From Marisa cornuarietis (Eukaryota > Mollusca > Gastropoda > Architaenioglossa > Ampullariidae): a stretch of 64,000 nucleotides of DNA. Below the pieces are notes generated by a model. The model saw only the letters and a program-made list of their open reading frames with translations. It was not told the origin of the DNA and did not search any database. How positions within the stretch are numbered: the first letter of the stretch is position 1; every line of letters begins with the position of its first letter. Below are positions 24,011 to 36,200 of this stretch, piece by piece. The stretch covers positions 19,610,501 through 19,674,500 of the forward strand of contig SMMW01000003.1 of assembly GCA_004794655.1 (NCBI GenBank). The letters are read 5' to 3'. The translations under genes and the position numbers were made by a program.

Positions 24011-24224
24011 ATTTATTTATCTGTGTGTTTTCATTGTGCTGGTATTTTTCTGTAAATTTATCGTATTTCTTGGTATATCTTCTGTAAATGTAAAAAAAAG
24101 TTAGAATATATCCGTGTTGATGATAATCCTATTGCTTCTATACAGTTTGTGTTTATACCTTTTGATGGTTTTGTTATGCTCCCCCTTGAAATGGGCCGAT
24201 GGCCTATTCAATAAAGTGATTCTG

Positions 24225-24355
24225 ATTCTCGCACTCTCTTTCTTTTCTCCTTTACCCGGGTTTTCCCTTTTATCCCAATTTTTTTTTTCATTTCCTGTCT
24301 TTTTGCTTTCTCTGTTTTTTTATGTTAAAGAATAATGATAGAGAAGAAAGAGAAT
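24225..24355. repeat. Pyrimidine-rich dispersed repeat, copy b
   Basis: Partner of 15595-15725. It directly follows the 3' end of the plus-strand LINE and ends in AGAAGAAAGAGAATC. No protein-coding content. Confidence 0.7.
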
Positions 24356-24985
24356 CAAGCTGTCTTTACCCGGCTTTTTTATTGCGTGCTGGCGTGTCTC
24401 CCCCCCCCACCCTACACACTCACCGATTAAGCCCGGTCTACAGATGTAATTTGTATACAGCATTGAAATTTATGAATGATAATTAATAAATTATAAAAAT
24501 ACCACTGACGAGTGTGTAGTGCGGGTGCGCTGAATAATTGATGAAATGCCCTCATCATGTCTGAAGTCTAAATGAATCTCTGTCACCGATTCAGACTCGT
24601 TTGTTTCACTTACACACCCTTTGTTCAGACTTTGCCTTTCAGTTGAATTATATATAGTGACCTTATAAACTATAAACATCCGGAAGTCTCCCTGCGTCAC
24701 AAAAATCAGGCGAATAAGAAAACATCTGGACATCACCCGGACGTACTCTTTCGTTTGGATCCAACAACCCAGGAATGAAAACGCCAGTCAAGCAGGGAAT
24801 ATTTCGATAATAACTTTTTGTTTACTCTAGTTTTTGCGTGGCAATTTGACACAGTTTTCAAAATGTTCTCTTTTATCTCAACTAACTAGACATTCATTAA
24901 AGCTGTTGACGGTTATTTATCCAGAGCATTTTTAGAGGCTATCGTTTCCTTTGTTTTTCTTAAAGACGGTAACTCTTAATAATAC
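24356..24985. other. Intergenic, nothing recognised
   Basis: It begins with a C-run near 24401-24409. I see no gene, RNA or repeat structure that I can support. Confidence 0.5.
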
Positions 24986-24986
24986 A

Positions 24987-25445
24987 GTAATAATAAATGA
25001 AGATTTTTATAGCGGATATTCACACTCATAGAGAGCATGCTCTTAGCGCTTAAAACAAGGAAGAGACATGGACTAAATGGATAGAACACGAGGGGCGTAA
25101 GAATAAATGACAATACTGAAAACAAACAGAAAACAAAGATGGAAAACACAAAAGACACCAAGTAATAGAACATAGAAAATATAGCGATTCTGCAGAGAAA
25201 GATGGTAGAAAAGTAGCAAGAGCAGAAGGGGGGAGAGTAAGAAGGAGGAGCATTGTGTGGACTGTGTTAGGAGTAATGCTCAAGGAAGAGGTGCGTTTTC
25301 AGTGCAGATTTGAAGGATTCAATTGTAGGAAGGTGGCGGATATGGAAAGGGAGAGAGTTCCATTGTTTTGCTGCACAGTAACCAAAAATCCTGAGACCAT
25401 GTGTTGTTGTTCTGGTGACAGGAACAGTGAGGATATTAAAGGGGA
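24987..25445 (-). mobile_element. CR1-like LINE 3' end, 5'-truncated
   Basis: The minus strand encodes a CR1-type carboxyl terminus (THGLRIFGYCAAKQWNSLPF, IRHLPTIESFKSALKTHLFL), stops near 25270, then has a long 3' untranslated part that ends with GCGCTAAGAGCATGCTCTCT, a TATAAAAATC stretch and a TTATTA-rich tail. The same terminal sequence appears as a 64-base insertion in BPI copy 2 (33981-34044). Confidence 0.75.
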
Positions 25446-26390
25446 ACTTTTTTCTGCGTAAAAAGCACGGGGTATATTTTTTGCGTGATGCGGTGTATTT
25501 GGGGTAGATTAAAAGAAAGTAGCATGCCCTTCACGCGGTGACCCTCACACTGCTCGCACTCAAGGTTTACATCAGGTTTTCAGTAAGCACCAGCTAGAAC
25601 CGTATGGCGTTTTATCGTTAATCTTGTCAATGTTTGAAATTTCGCTCTTCTCAAGGCAATATCTATTTACACAGGTGCAAATAATGTACTGCACTGGAGA
25701 GTTGTGAGACTAGAGTTGTTATATAGACAAGACGACACGTCATGGCTTTTTAATTGAATGATCCTAATGATGCTGATGATAATTAATTGTACACGAAGCA
25801 TATGTTATAGCGAAAACTTTATTTTCGCGGCAAAGCGGATCATATATATGATAGGAGAGAAAATTAAGGCACAAATAATACGGTCGACATCTCCCAGTCT
25901 TAAACCACACAAAAGCAATATCCTACAATGCGCGCATCCTTCAATGATGACAGGTTATACACATTCTATCACATCGCTCTTAAATTATATTAATTCAAGG
26001 CACGAAACACTCCTTCAGTATTTGAGCTGTTTATGAGAGTGCGATTCGTGAAGATGTTTCTAAATGCAGCATGCATAACATCTTGTTTCACTTGTCACTG
26101 GAAAAGTAGAAGTTCTGGTTATCGTGCAGACATCTTGACAGAAGCTTGTGAGATGGTGTCCACGTAATGAAAAGACTTCTTTCTAAAGACTAACCGTTCC
26201 GTGCTCTCTAAGGGAAACAATGTTATACAAGGATTTCTTTGTCTTAGTAACTGCATGGTCCATCCAATTAGTTAATATGAGAAATTGTATCTACTCATTA
26301 ATCATTGAGTCCACAACGAATTCTTTTTGCAGTTAATCATGAGATTCTATATGTAACTGAATGTCGCATTATTCAATCTACTTCACACAC
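25446..26390. other. Intergenic, nothing recognised
   Basis: AT-rich sequence without a convincing exon, RNA gene, inverted repeat or repeat similarity to the rest of the window. Confidence 0.5.
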
Positions 26391-26435
26391 GCAATGAGCA
26401 TTCTTCCGAATGGATACCTGCGCATTACAAATGGA

Positions 26436-26521
<86 letters not shown>
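26391..26521 (+). mobile_element. 45-bp CR1-like LINE 3' end with expanded (CAT)n tail
   Basis: GCAATGAGCATTCTTCCGAA and the following 25 bases are the same as the 3' end of the LINE at 15748-19390 (its minus strand). They are followed by about 28 CAT units (26436-26521), where the parent has only about six. CACG flanks both sides, a possible short target duplication. This is a very 5'-truncated insertion whose tail has grown into a microsatellite. Confidence 0.85.
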
Positions 26522-26793
26522 CACGAACGTGCACCACTAATGGTTGCGTTTTGCAGCCAGTTCATGCTTGTTTGTGCGTGCGTTTTGGTTATTCTGCTAG
26601 CTGGTTGAATGCTAGCTGTAAACTGACTAATTTCTGACAACGTAAACTACTTTCTTTAATTTTTGGCTGAAAATACATTGTTTGTTTAATTTTCAACTTG
26701 GTCTTTGTTGGGAAGATTCCCTGTTGTGCATGTTCACACCATAAACAGACATGTTTGTGGCCTCGCATCAATCACTTGACTTCCTGGTGTTCA

Positions 26794-27059
26794 GGGGCCA
26801 GTTGCACAACGCATTTCTAATTTTAAACACCTTTAGGCCTTAACTCTATTTAGATAAATAGTCTAAAGTGCACACCACAATTTTAGAATTTTGAAAACTA
26901 AAACTGCTTTAAGTAAGATAAAGTTGTTTAAGTCTGACTTTCCGTCTTGTCATTACAATTTTTTGTATGTTTTTGTGCAATGTATCAAAATGGCTAAGAA
27001 GAGATTTTGCTTCTTTAGAACAGTTTTAAGGCTTAGAAAGGTGTTGTGCAACTGGCCCC
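26794..27059. mobile_element. MITE family A, copy 1 (266 bp)
   Basis: The termini are perfect inverted repeats: GGGGCCAGTTGCACAA at the left and TTGTGCAACTGGCCCC at the right. The interior has no coding capacity and matches 42509-42775 closely. It ends about 190 bases upstream of the TATA box of BPI copy 2, so it may contribute to that promoter. The target duplication is unclear, so the superfamily cannot be named. Confidence 0.88.
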
Positions 27060-27250
27060 AGACTTCTGACAGCCACTTAGTTTGTCCTGTTCTTCAAGTA
27101 TACAGCGTATGTTGTTAAGACTAGGAAGCAACTTAACCCCACCCTGATTATTTGACACGGATGTGAGAAGTAGTCACGTAAGAGGGTTTTACTATCCTGA
27201 AAAAGGATGTTGACAATGTACACGAGGGTATTATATGCACACGCAGACGC

Positions 27251-27257
27251 TTATAAA
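27251..27257 (+). promoter_or_regulatory. TATA box of BPI copy 2
   Basis: TTATAAA lies 33 bases before the ATG at 27290 in an otherwise mixed sequence. Transcription would start within about 10 bases of the ATG, giving a very short leader. This is inference from spacing. Confidence 0.5.
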
Positions 27258-27289
27258 CCCCAGCTCGCAGTACAAGTAATCTGTTCACC

Positions 27290-30200
27290 ATGTCACAGCC
27301 GAAGTTTCTCCTTTTTGTAAGCTGTTACCTGCTGTCGTCCGTTCAGGCGGCAACCGAGCCTGGATTTCAAGTAAGAATTACCAAGCGAGGCCTGGATTAC
27401 GGTAAGTGACTGGGTGATTAAGCACAGCTTCTATGTAAACTTGCAAATATGAACTGGGGAGTGTAGCGTCCTATTTCTACAGTAACATCCATATAAAGGT
27501 GTTATAATGTATAATATATAATGGAAATGGTTAAAACTAAAGTCAACATTCAGCAGCAACATAACAATGTTCCATACGCTTGCGCTTTGGACTGCTAATA
27601 TTTTCTGTAGCACTTTCACCAGTCACGCTTTGTTTAGCATGGTGAAGCGTAAAGTGCAGGTGACTAGATGCTCACTAAATTGATGAGCTCTTCTTCGGCC
27701 GCGACAGGTTCTGAACAGATGAGTCGTGGAGTTTTCATTTTTCAAAAACTATTTTTCTTTTCTTGCGATTTTTAGTTTGAGGCGTAATGGAGTGCTACGA
27801 ATGGAATCTTCAGAGCGCGACATGCTGCTACTGTCCATATGGTCTTTAAAGACCTGCAATAGTCAGTTTTGTGACAAAAAACGTCAACAAGAAATGAAAA
27901 ATGCAGAAAACTGTCTTTCCAACCTTAAAGGCCAACCTGAATTCAAAATTATGACCGTTTTTCAAGTCTGAGTGAAAAAAAACCCTCTTTCCTGTTCGCG
28001 AATCAGAAAACCCTGACTTTACAAGTACAAGACGTTAGTTCAAGCGATGTTAACAAGTATGCTGATTTCTCCTCGTTAGGGTCCTAGCTGCGGTAATCAA
28101 TAGTTAGAAATTGGTGCATTCCTCAAAAAATTATTTAAAATTCACTTTTGTTGCAAACTAATGGAGGCTGTATGTTCTGAGCTTAACTTCGTCTTTAACT
28201 CGGACTAGCCTTTGAGGAGAAGAAAGAAACTTAAAATTATTGAAACTGGTTCCAACTGTGGAAGCAGGAAAACATAACACATACATGTAGTCTCTCTCTC
28301 TCTCTCTCTCGCACACACGCACTTACGCAGAAAAAGGGAGTGAGAGGGTGTGAATGAGAAAAGTCTAACGCGAGAACATTAAATCGAGTCCAAGGATAAT
28401 GATCAGGCTCTCTCATGTCCCAGTCGGGAGGTTACAAGGGTACATGGTTTTTAGCGTTTGAGATCCAATGTTGACTGCATGGCTTGTTGACGTTTGAGAC
28501 CAAATCTATACATAGGTATTATAACTTTTTTCAGCTTCTTGTCGGTGAACTGAACTTTAGACTATGTTCAGGGCAGAATAGCACAGAGGTGGGGAGAATA
28601 TTGACATAAATATTTGCATAATGAATGCATGCAATACTTATACATACCAATGTATGTTAGTATATATATTTTATGGACTCCTTACTGTATATTACGGGGT
28701 AACTTAAAACTGAGCATTTTTTTCAGCTACACTTTCTGACGTATATTACGTTTAGATATGTTCTATTACAGTAAACGTTCTGACGTTTATTAAATGTCAT
28801 ATTACAGTAAACGAAAATGCTTTGAGAACGCTAGTGGCCGAGCTTCCATCGAGAAACATCCCTGATCAGTCTGACAAGTCTGGTGATATTGAATATTCTC
28901 TTTCTCAGTAAGCGGCAATAACAACAATGTCTTCGATAAGTATGCGTCACGATAACAGAAAATTAATCTTGAACATACAATAATTCCTTAATAATGATCC
29001 TCATCAGTTAAAAAGAAAACAACTTTGCTGTATAAATTATATCAATGCATTACAATATTTACAAAAATAATCTTATAATCCTAAAAGTTTGTCGTTATAG
29101 CATACAAAATCTCGTGTTTTGTTTTTTAAAGGATTCGAATACCAAGCGTGCAGGCACCTAGCAGCACAATCACCTTCGGTCCTGGCAATGTCTTGACGTG
29201 GTCAGCTTCAAATGTTGGCCTCAGTCTACAAGCTAGCTGGAGAGTCAAGTACAAGAAGGGATGGTTAGTAAATATTAATTAACAGTAACATTAGAACTTT
29301 TTGGTACGCTGTTGGCTCTAGACTTAAGGCTAAAATGGTATTTCTTTATTAATTTCCGAACAATGTTTCTTGCGTAGGTTTAAGGTTTCCACATCTGGGA
29401 CAGTAGATATGAAGTTATCTGGCATCGATTTTGGCATCACAATCAACGTTGGTAAGTTGTCTTCAATGTTGATAAGGCGTAATCAGTGTTGACAGTGTTG
29501 GCATTAAGTCTTCTCACCAGAGTTAGTACCACCATCGGTTCCTATGTTTCTGTAGGACCGGTGTCTTTATCAATGTTATTACAGCGCAAGTTGTCATTAT
29601 TGGTAATGTCACTTTAAGTAATATTGATCATATTGAATATACTGTCATCAGCCATGACTAACGCTATATAATGACAGAATACGATAAGCTAGGCAAAATG
29701 AAAACCAATTGAATATTCAATTAGCAGTGGGACAGAGCGTTTGATGGTGATATATATGTATATATACTGTTATCATCAAAGAAGCTGATTCGTGCCCATG
29801 TTGTTATTTTTCTTTTCATCAGGCATCAGTTGTAGCTGTTTAAAATTGAAAATATTACATTTTTGTTTGTTTTTTAAGGCCAAGACGCAAGTGGCAGACC
29901 ATCCATAAGCTCTGCAGGATGTCAAAGCAGCATCCGCAGTGTTTCCATTAGCTTACATGGAAACCTTGCTTTTATCCTCAACTTGTTTAAGGGACTGATA
30001 GAGAGAAAAGTTAAAAGCATAATTCCTGGACTGCTGTGCAATCAAGTCACCAAACTGGTCAATGTAAATGCACAAAGCGAGATCCAGAAACTGCAAGGTT
30101 TGTTCTAAGCGCTTTACAAAACAAGGTTTCAGTAGATATAAGAGTTAACCAGGATGCATTATATACAAGCCTTTGTGGAAAAGTGTCTCTTGGAAGTATG

Positions 30201-33200
30201 GGATCTGACATGAAAATGAAAGTAGAAGTGCAGTGTTACACGGCAGCTCCCAGGCACTCAGCAAACACATTGCCTGGATTCAATAAAACCCATCTTTGCT
30301 TTTAGAGCGGAACGTTCCTCCCATCTCTGCCCTCTCTCCAACTCGTTCCCTCTTCCCGCCGGTCGACCCTCTGATTATCATCACCTGCTGTTCTCTACCT
30401 TCTACCCTCTGTTGCTATGTGACCACTTCCATGCACTTGCCACAGCCATGGTGAGTCCTCTAACTGAAAGGTGTTTCGCTCACCTACCCCAGCTTCCTCC
30501 GTAATCATTCAGCCGGTCAAGGAACGGTAATAATGTCCTGGACTGCCAAGGTCTGCCTGTGTGCATGTATGTGCGTATTTGCCTGTGTTTGTATACGTGC
30601 GTGGTCGGGCCTCATCTCGTCCTACCTAGTACCTTACTACTAATATTTTACCTTTATGAAACAATCTTATGCTAAAAGTACAGTAAATTTGTTAGCGCCA
30701 GACCCTGGTTCTACGGACAGGCTCATGGCGCTTTACAATATATATATATATATTACAATATATATATATATATATGTGCAAAGGAGAAGTTTACATCAGA
30801 TATATTAATACTGAGATTTTGAGATGCTGATTATTGTGTTGCAGTGACCACACCCTTGTTGGGGAATCGTTTTCTTCTGGACTATCGTCTGATCTCTCCC
30901 CCATCCTTCACTTCACTTTATCTGCAGACATACCACAAGGTCAGTTTTTGTTATACATAAAATCTGGACAACAACAATAACTGCGAATGGATGTAGAGTG
31001 AATATACAAGCAATCCGTGAAACGCGAAGGTGTTGAAAAAAGCACCCTTGACATCTCTCGCTTAGAGGCTGCAGCCCCAGGGGCGGGCCCCCATCTTCTC
31101 GGCTCACAGAGTGGCCACACATCGGTAACATACCTGCCTCTTCACTGTCAATTCCGATTTGCTTGCAGGGCCCTTCCCCCCACCCCCCGTAGTGGCACAT
31201 AAATCCAGCAATCTCAATGCACGAACGTTCTTCTAGACGGTTCATGCGCGATAAAACCTTTGGTGTCCAGCGGCCTTCCGCCTCCAGGCTTGTCCAGCGA
31301 AAATATGATACCGACTACACTTCTCACCTCAGGCCCGCCTATCTTACGCATGGAAACTCGGCATCTGCATGTGTAATGCTTGGGTGTTCTTTTCTCATAC
31401 CTTTATTTAAAACAAAAGGAAAAGAAGAAGAAAAAATTCACTGACCAAGGCCGGGCCCCCTTCACAAAAAAAGGTAAAGGTCATCCCATAACCTTTTTCA
31501 GGTCGTTGGGGAGTGAGGTGTTAGAGACCTCACTTTTCTCGGGGCCAGCGTTCACATGAGGGTGGTGCCAATCTCCTCTCCCTCGCTGCCTTACCTTCCC
31601 CAACCCACTATGGAGTCAGGTACCCATTCCCATCAGCTGGGTTGACTGGGGGAAGTTAGCTGCGCTTATCGGGAATTGAACCAGCGCGCTCTCGGTTCGG
31701 ACGCCAGCGCTCTAACCACTCGGCCATCCGCTTCCCCCGTTCCCCTCTTCACAGCCGCGGGCCCGGGTACACCAGACCCCCCCCCGCCCCGTTCCCCCCT
31801 CTCGTCAGGCCTGTATATTATAGACTGTGGTAGGCGTACCACTACTGGTACGTGAAGGTATGACGCACCATGCGCCAATATAAAAGAATGCGTATATATT
31901 AGATATATTACGGGGGCTGTATGTTCGCTCTCATTGCTACAGCTATAGCCTTGCATATGGCCATATCTTTCTTCTGGGTAATGTGCAAACCCCTGCTAGG
32001 TGGGGAACAATGCACACATATGTCGCAACCCAGAGGCATGAATGTCTTGGCGTCAGGATATTAAACCATTAAGCGGGCGCAAAGAATATTGGGGACCAGA
32101 CCCTTGTAATCCTGATTGACAGCACTCTGCATATTTACTCCGGGGGTAGGTGCGTGGGGTCTGTGGGAGTTGTGAGCGCCGGTTCACCAACTGTTAAAAG
32201 TGTGTCAGACGCGGGGACAAGTCTTCATATTACGTAAGATTAACACTAGTTTAATTCACAGTATTCAGCAAACATGTCTCAGGACAAAGAACTGGATATT
32301 TGGAAACAACAACCCAGCAAGAACAAACATTAGCAAAAGTGAAATTCATAAGAAACCGTTACAAATGTTTCATAAAAATCCGTTAAAGGCTGATTTATAG
32401 CAGGAATGAACACAGATCAGCCATTCATACTTAATATAGAAAGCTTCACTCAAAGCATGCACGTACATTGACAGACTGCACTAAAAATATATAGGCTCCA
32501 TTGACCACCAGGACAGCCAATTTATTCCCTGATTTTTATTAATGTACAGTCTAGCATCAAAGTTACCCTATCAGGGGGTTATGGGCATCTATTAAATTTC
32601 AAGGTACTCCCTCCATTCTATGGGTTCCTGGATGAATCTGATCTTTATGTATAAGCATTCACCAACTGTAAGCAGTTTTAGTTAATCCAGACCTGCATGT
32701 CTTCAGTAGGCTGGAGTACACCAAGTGCTAAGAATTTTGCCATCTAGTGCACTGTACCAGAAAAGATTCCTCATAAAATGTTATCACTTTTAGACACCCC
32801 TGGAGGCCTCTTAGAAACTTCCTGATAATTTCTTTGCTGAGAAGATAAATGACAGACATATTTTCAAATAAAGAGCGTATGAATAAAATAATATTTTACA
32901 TTTTACAGGGAGAGATTACATGGGCAGCCAACCAAAGCCCACCACCCTTCTCCCCACAGCCAATCCCATCATCAGAAGACAGCAGCAAAATGGTATACTT
33001 GTGGATTTCTGAGTATCTGCCTCAGTCTTTGGCATATGCTGCACACAACAATGGATTTCTGCGCTACAATCTTACAGGCCAAGATGTGAGTTGCAACTGG
33101 AAGACGATAGCATGTCAGTAAAAACATCTAAATAAAATGACGACATATTAGTCAAAACATCTAAATGAGTCGATGACTTGTTAGTAAAAACATCTAAATG

Positions 33201-36200
33201 AGAGTTTAAATGAGAATGATTTAACTCAGATATGGCATTTAGTAAAAAACAATACTTAGATGAAAAGTTAAATATAGAATTATTTAACTAATGTAAACAA
33301 GTAGAATAGTAGGAATTAACATACTGTGTGATAGGCTGGTCTCCAATGAAGTGGTGCAGATCATGGCATGTGCCAGTAACCTGTTGTGTGGTAAAATTGC
33401 AAACCAGTGATCAGCGCTGTGATACACATCACAGTTTATGCAAATTACAAGTATTGTAGTAGATGTCTTTTTAACTAAAGTGTGTGTTAATGTATTTATT
33501 TAGCTTCAACCTGGGAACAAGACTTTCTTGGATGCCACATGCAGTGGCATGAGGTTCTGTATCGGCGAGCTGTTTCCAGCTGTAAGTGATTTCTCGATGC
33601 TTGTAGATGCAGCCTTCTAATGTTCTCTGAATGATGCTCTCAAAGTCTTGTTTCTGACACAATCATGTGTTTATATCAACCATTTCAGCTATGAAAATAT
33701 CTATACCATATATTGGTATCCCCTTAGATATGAACATTTTGTTGAAATGTGAAAGGCAAGCAAATGCTTTGCTGGTTTTAACATAGTATCTGAATAGGTC
33801 TGGATTTGTAGTCGTGAGGTTAGTGTGCTAACTGCAAATGAGAAGCTTATGGATTTGAAACTGATGAGATAGTAACTGGAGGCTTCCTTTCTTTAATCAG
33901 GAAAAGTAAGATAACACCAAGAGAAGGTAGTTCTCTGCCTTTCACATCATACACAAGACAGTGAAAGTCTTACCAAAGCTTATAATTATAATTAAGATTT
34001 TTATAGCACATATGCACACTCATAGAGAGCATGCTCTTAGCGCTTACTACCCTTTGGTCCATTGTAGCACCAGTCTGGTTAGTTGGCTGGTTCTAGTCTG
34101 CTTTGCCTTGTTGCAATGTAGTTTTGCATTGTTTTTCAGTGACTGGAATTTTCTTACATGTTCTGGCTGGTCTTGGTTTGTTTGCTCTTACATTTGGGGA
34201 AACTGATTTACTGTTTTAGATATGCTGGAAATACAGTAACAGTTTTAACTAAAAACAAGCAGAAATAATGGAGAATTGACTTTCAGTATTTGGAGTTTAC
34301 GATGCGTTCAGTAATGGATCTATTTTAAATACCACATAACAATGTAGTAAAACCAAGTTGCGTTTCAGTTATATAGCATGCTTCAGCCACATAGTGTGTC
34401 TCAGTGTTTAGTACTTGTATTCATGTGAAGTGTCAATATTCATATGCATCTCTAAAAATAAACACAATCTTAACAACATGGTTGACATTGTACTATGGAA
34501 TTTTGCAGATTGGTGAGAAGTACCCCAACAGCAAGGTGGAGTTGCGCATGAGCTCATCTCAGATGCCAGTTGTCAAGATGACATCAGGTTCATTGGGTGC
34601 TAGCTTGACAGGGAACATTGATTTCTATGCCCACACACCTAGTGGACAAGTAGCCTTTTTATTCACTCTTAATGTTGTAAGTAAAAGTTTAATGCACTAC
34701 AAACAACAGTTTGCACTTTGTTACATGTGGACACAAATGTGAACTAAAGACCTATTATATCCAATTGTAACATAAAAATGAGAATGTCATTGAGTTATTA
34801 TGATGAAATAGCACACCTATTTTATTTCATAGACATTTGCTATTCTAATAACTTGATAATGATCCTTTCAAGTGTCAGTAGTTAACAATTATTTCATTTA
34901 TCCCATGCATGTTATTATGATTCACCAGATTTTGTAAAGCAGAAGTCATTGTCACTTCGATTTCACAAAAGAAATACATTTAAACAGGCTTTTTCTGAAA
35001 ATAAAATTTGCTCTTTTTATTTAAACTTTAATCCCAAGAAACATATTGCTAAATTGACATTTCATTCAATCAACAGTCTGCCAGCATGGATTTCAGTGCT
35101 TCGCTAAGCAACAATTTGGTAATGGGTAAAATCTTAGGCACAAGGTAAATCTTTTGGCCAAGCTGTCGAGATGTGAAAATTTTAAGGTCTCCTGGTCACT
35201 CAAAATAATTGAGCAGTTCCCTAGGTCTAAAAAGAAATGTAACTCTTTGAATGAATAATAACAATTGTTGTATCATATACTTTGCATAATGACTGGCTCA
35301 CATGTATGAGTTGTTCCTCTTGAACAAATCTGCCTGCTGTTTATTTCAGTTGTCTCAGTATAATGTTGAACACACCTACCACTACTGACTTTGACCAATT
35401 TTTAATTGTAAGATCACTTTGACCTCAACGTAACTAACTCTTCAAGGATATAGCATCATCATAATAAACTAAATATGCAAATCTCCTTCTACAGGATTAA
35501 TGTTGGTGTCAAAACATCTGCTATCGGGGCTTTGGATGTAAGCTGATTCTGTTTAGTTTGTTTAAAATGAGTTATTTCTGAAATATATGAAACACTTACA
35601 CATTTTGCCGATTTCTTACAGATTTTTTTTTTCCATCTTATGGCATAGTACAAATTTCTAATGCAAATTTTTAATTTTTCAAATATGAATAATTATTCAA
35701 ACATCTTTTTTCACCAATCAAATGTTTACATGACTATTCAATCTTATTGCTGATTAAAAAAAGACTTGCTTTTCACTTTTGCTGTAGATAAGAGGAATCT
35801 AGTAAAAGTTTCTGTGGCTAAGAAGTTTCTAATTGGAATAAATATATGATGAGAGATTTGCAAGTTTTCTTAATGGTTAAAAAAAAATGATGCCCAAGAC
35901 TGAATTTATGTAATATTTGTTTCTGACATTTTTATCTCAAATCCTGATCTTTGTGTTCATAGGCGAGTAACATCAACACTGTGGTACAGTTAGCAATGGA
36001 GATGTTTGTTGTGCCTCAGTTAAATGGTAAGCATGTTTGTGAAACTTCTTGCTTTTCTTAGGTCTGCTCATCTGTAGATTATGTTTATTAATTTAATAAA
36101 TCTTTAATAATGCTAACTCTTACATAATGCACAAAATGTATTTTTCAGAAGTGGGCAGTAGAGGTTTCCCCCTACCTAAAGTTGACAACCTGAAGTTTGT

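Larger units (their letters stand above)
19395..24215 (+). mobile_element. Decayed LINE (plus strand), interrupted by mariner
   Basis: In order: an ORF1-like frame at 19416-19949 (KTAGDLTTRQQQVLKDHRSQ, YYRGDRLIV, then a Ser/Thr/Arg-rich tail); an endonuclease start at 20240-20593 (MKFLTYNIEGLF, GGGILLVKK, ILLGVYIPL); a finger region at 21129-21392 (LLKNNKAAGPYSITGEFLKY); FADDVALFSDT-like sequence near 21531; ILLYGSEIWGLS near 21900; and a zinc-knuckle-like end at 23311-23682 (CPFCYCDETELHFVLVCPRY). Stops and frame breaks are frequent. The 3' end around 24180-24215 reads GGGCCGATGGCCTATTCAAT, then AATAAAGTGATTCTGATTCT. It lies head to head with the CR1-like LINE. Confidence 0.75.

Noticed and set aside
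15595..24355. LTR retrotransposon bounded by direct repeats
   Set aside because: There is no TG...CA termini, primer-binding site, gag, protease or integrase; the interior is two oppositely oriented non-LTR elements.
26425..26640. Open frame encoding a long aspartate run
   Set aside because: It is the complement of the (CAT)n microsatellite; there is no splice or start context and it derives from a LINE tail.
31668..31740. tRNA gene
   Set aside because: A and B boxes are present, but the sequence is the head of a longer repeat found twice, and the acceptor stem does not pair as in a real tRNA; called a SINE.
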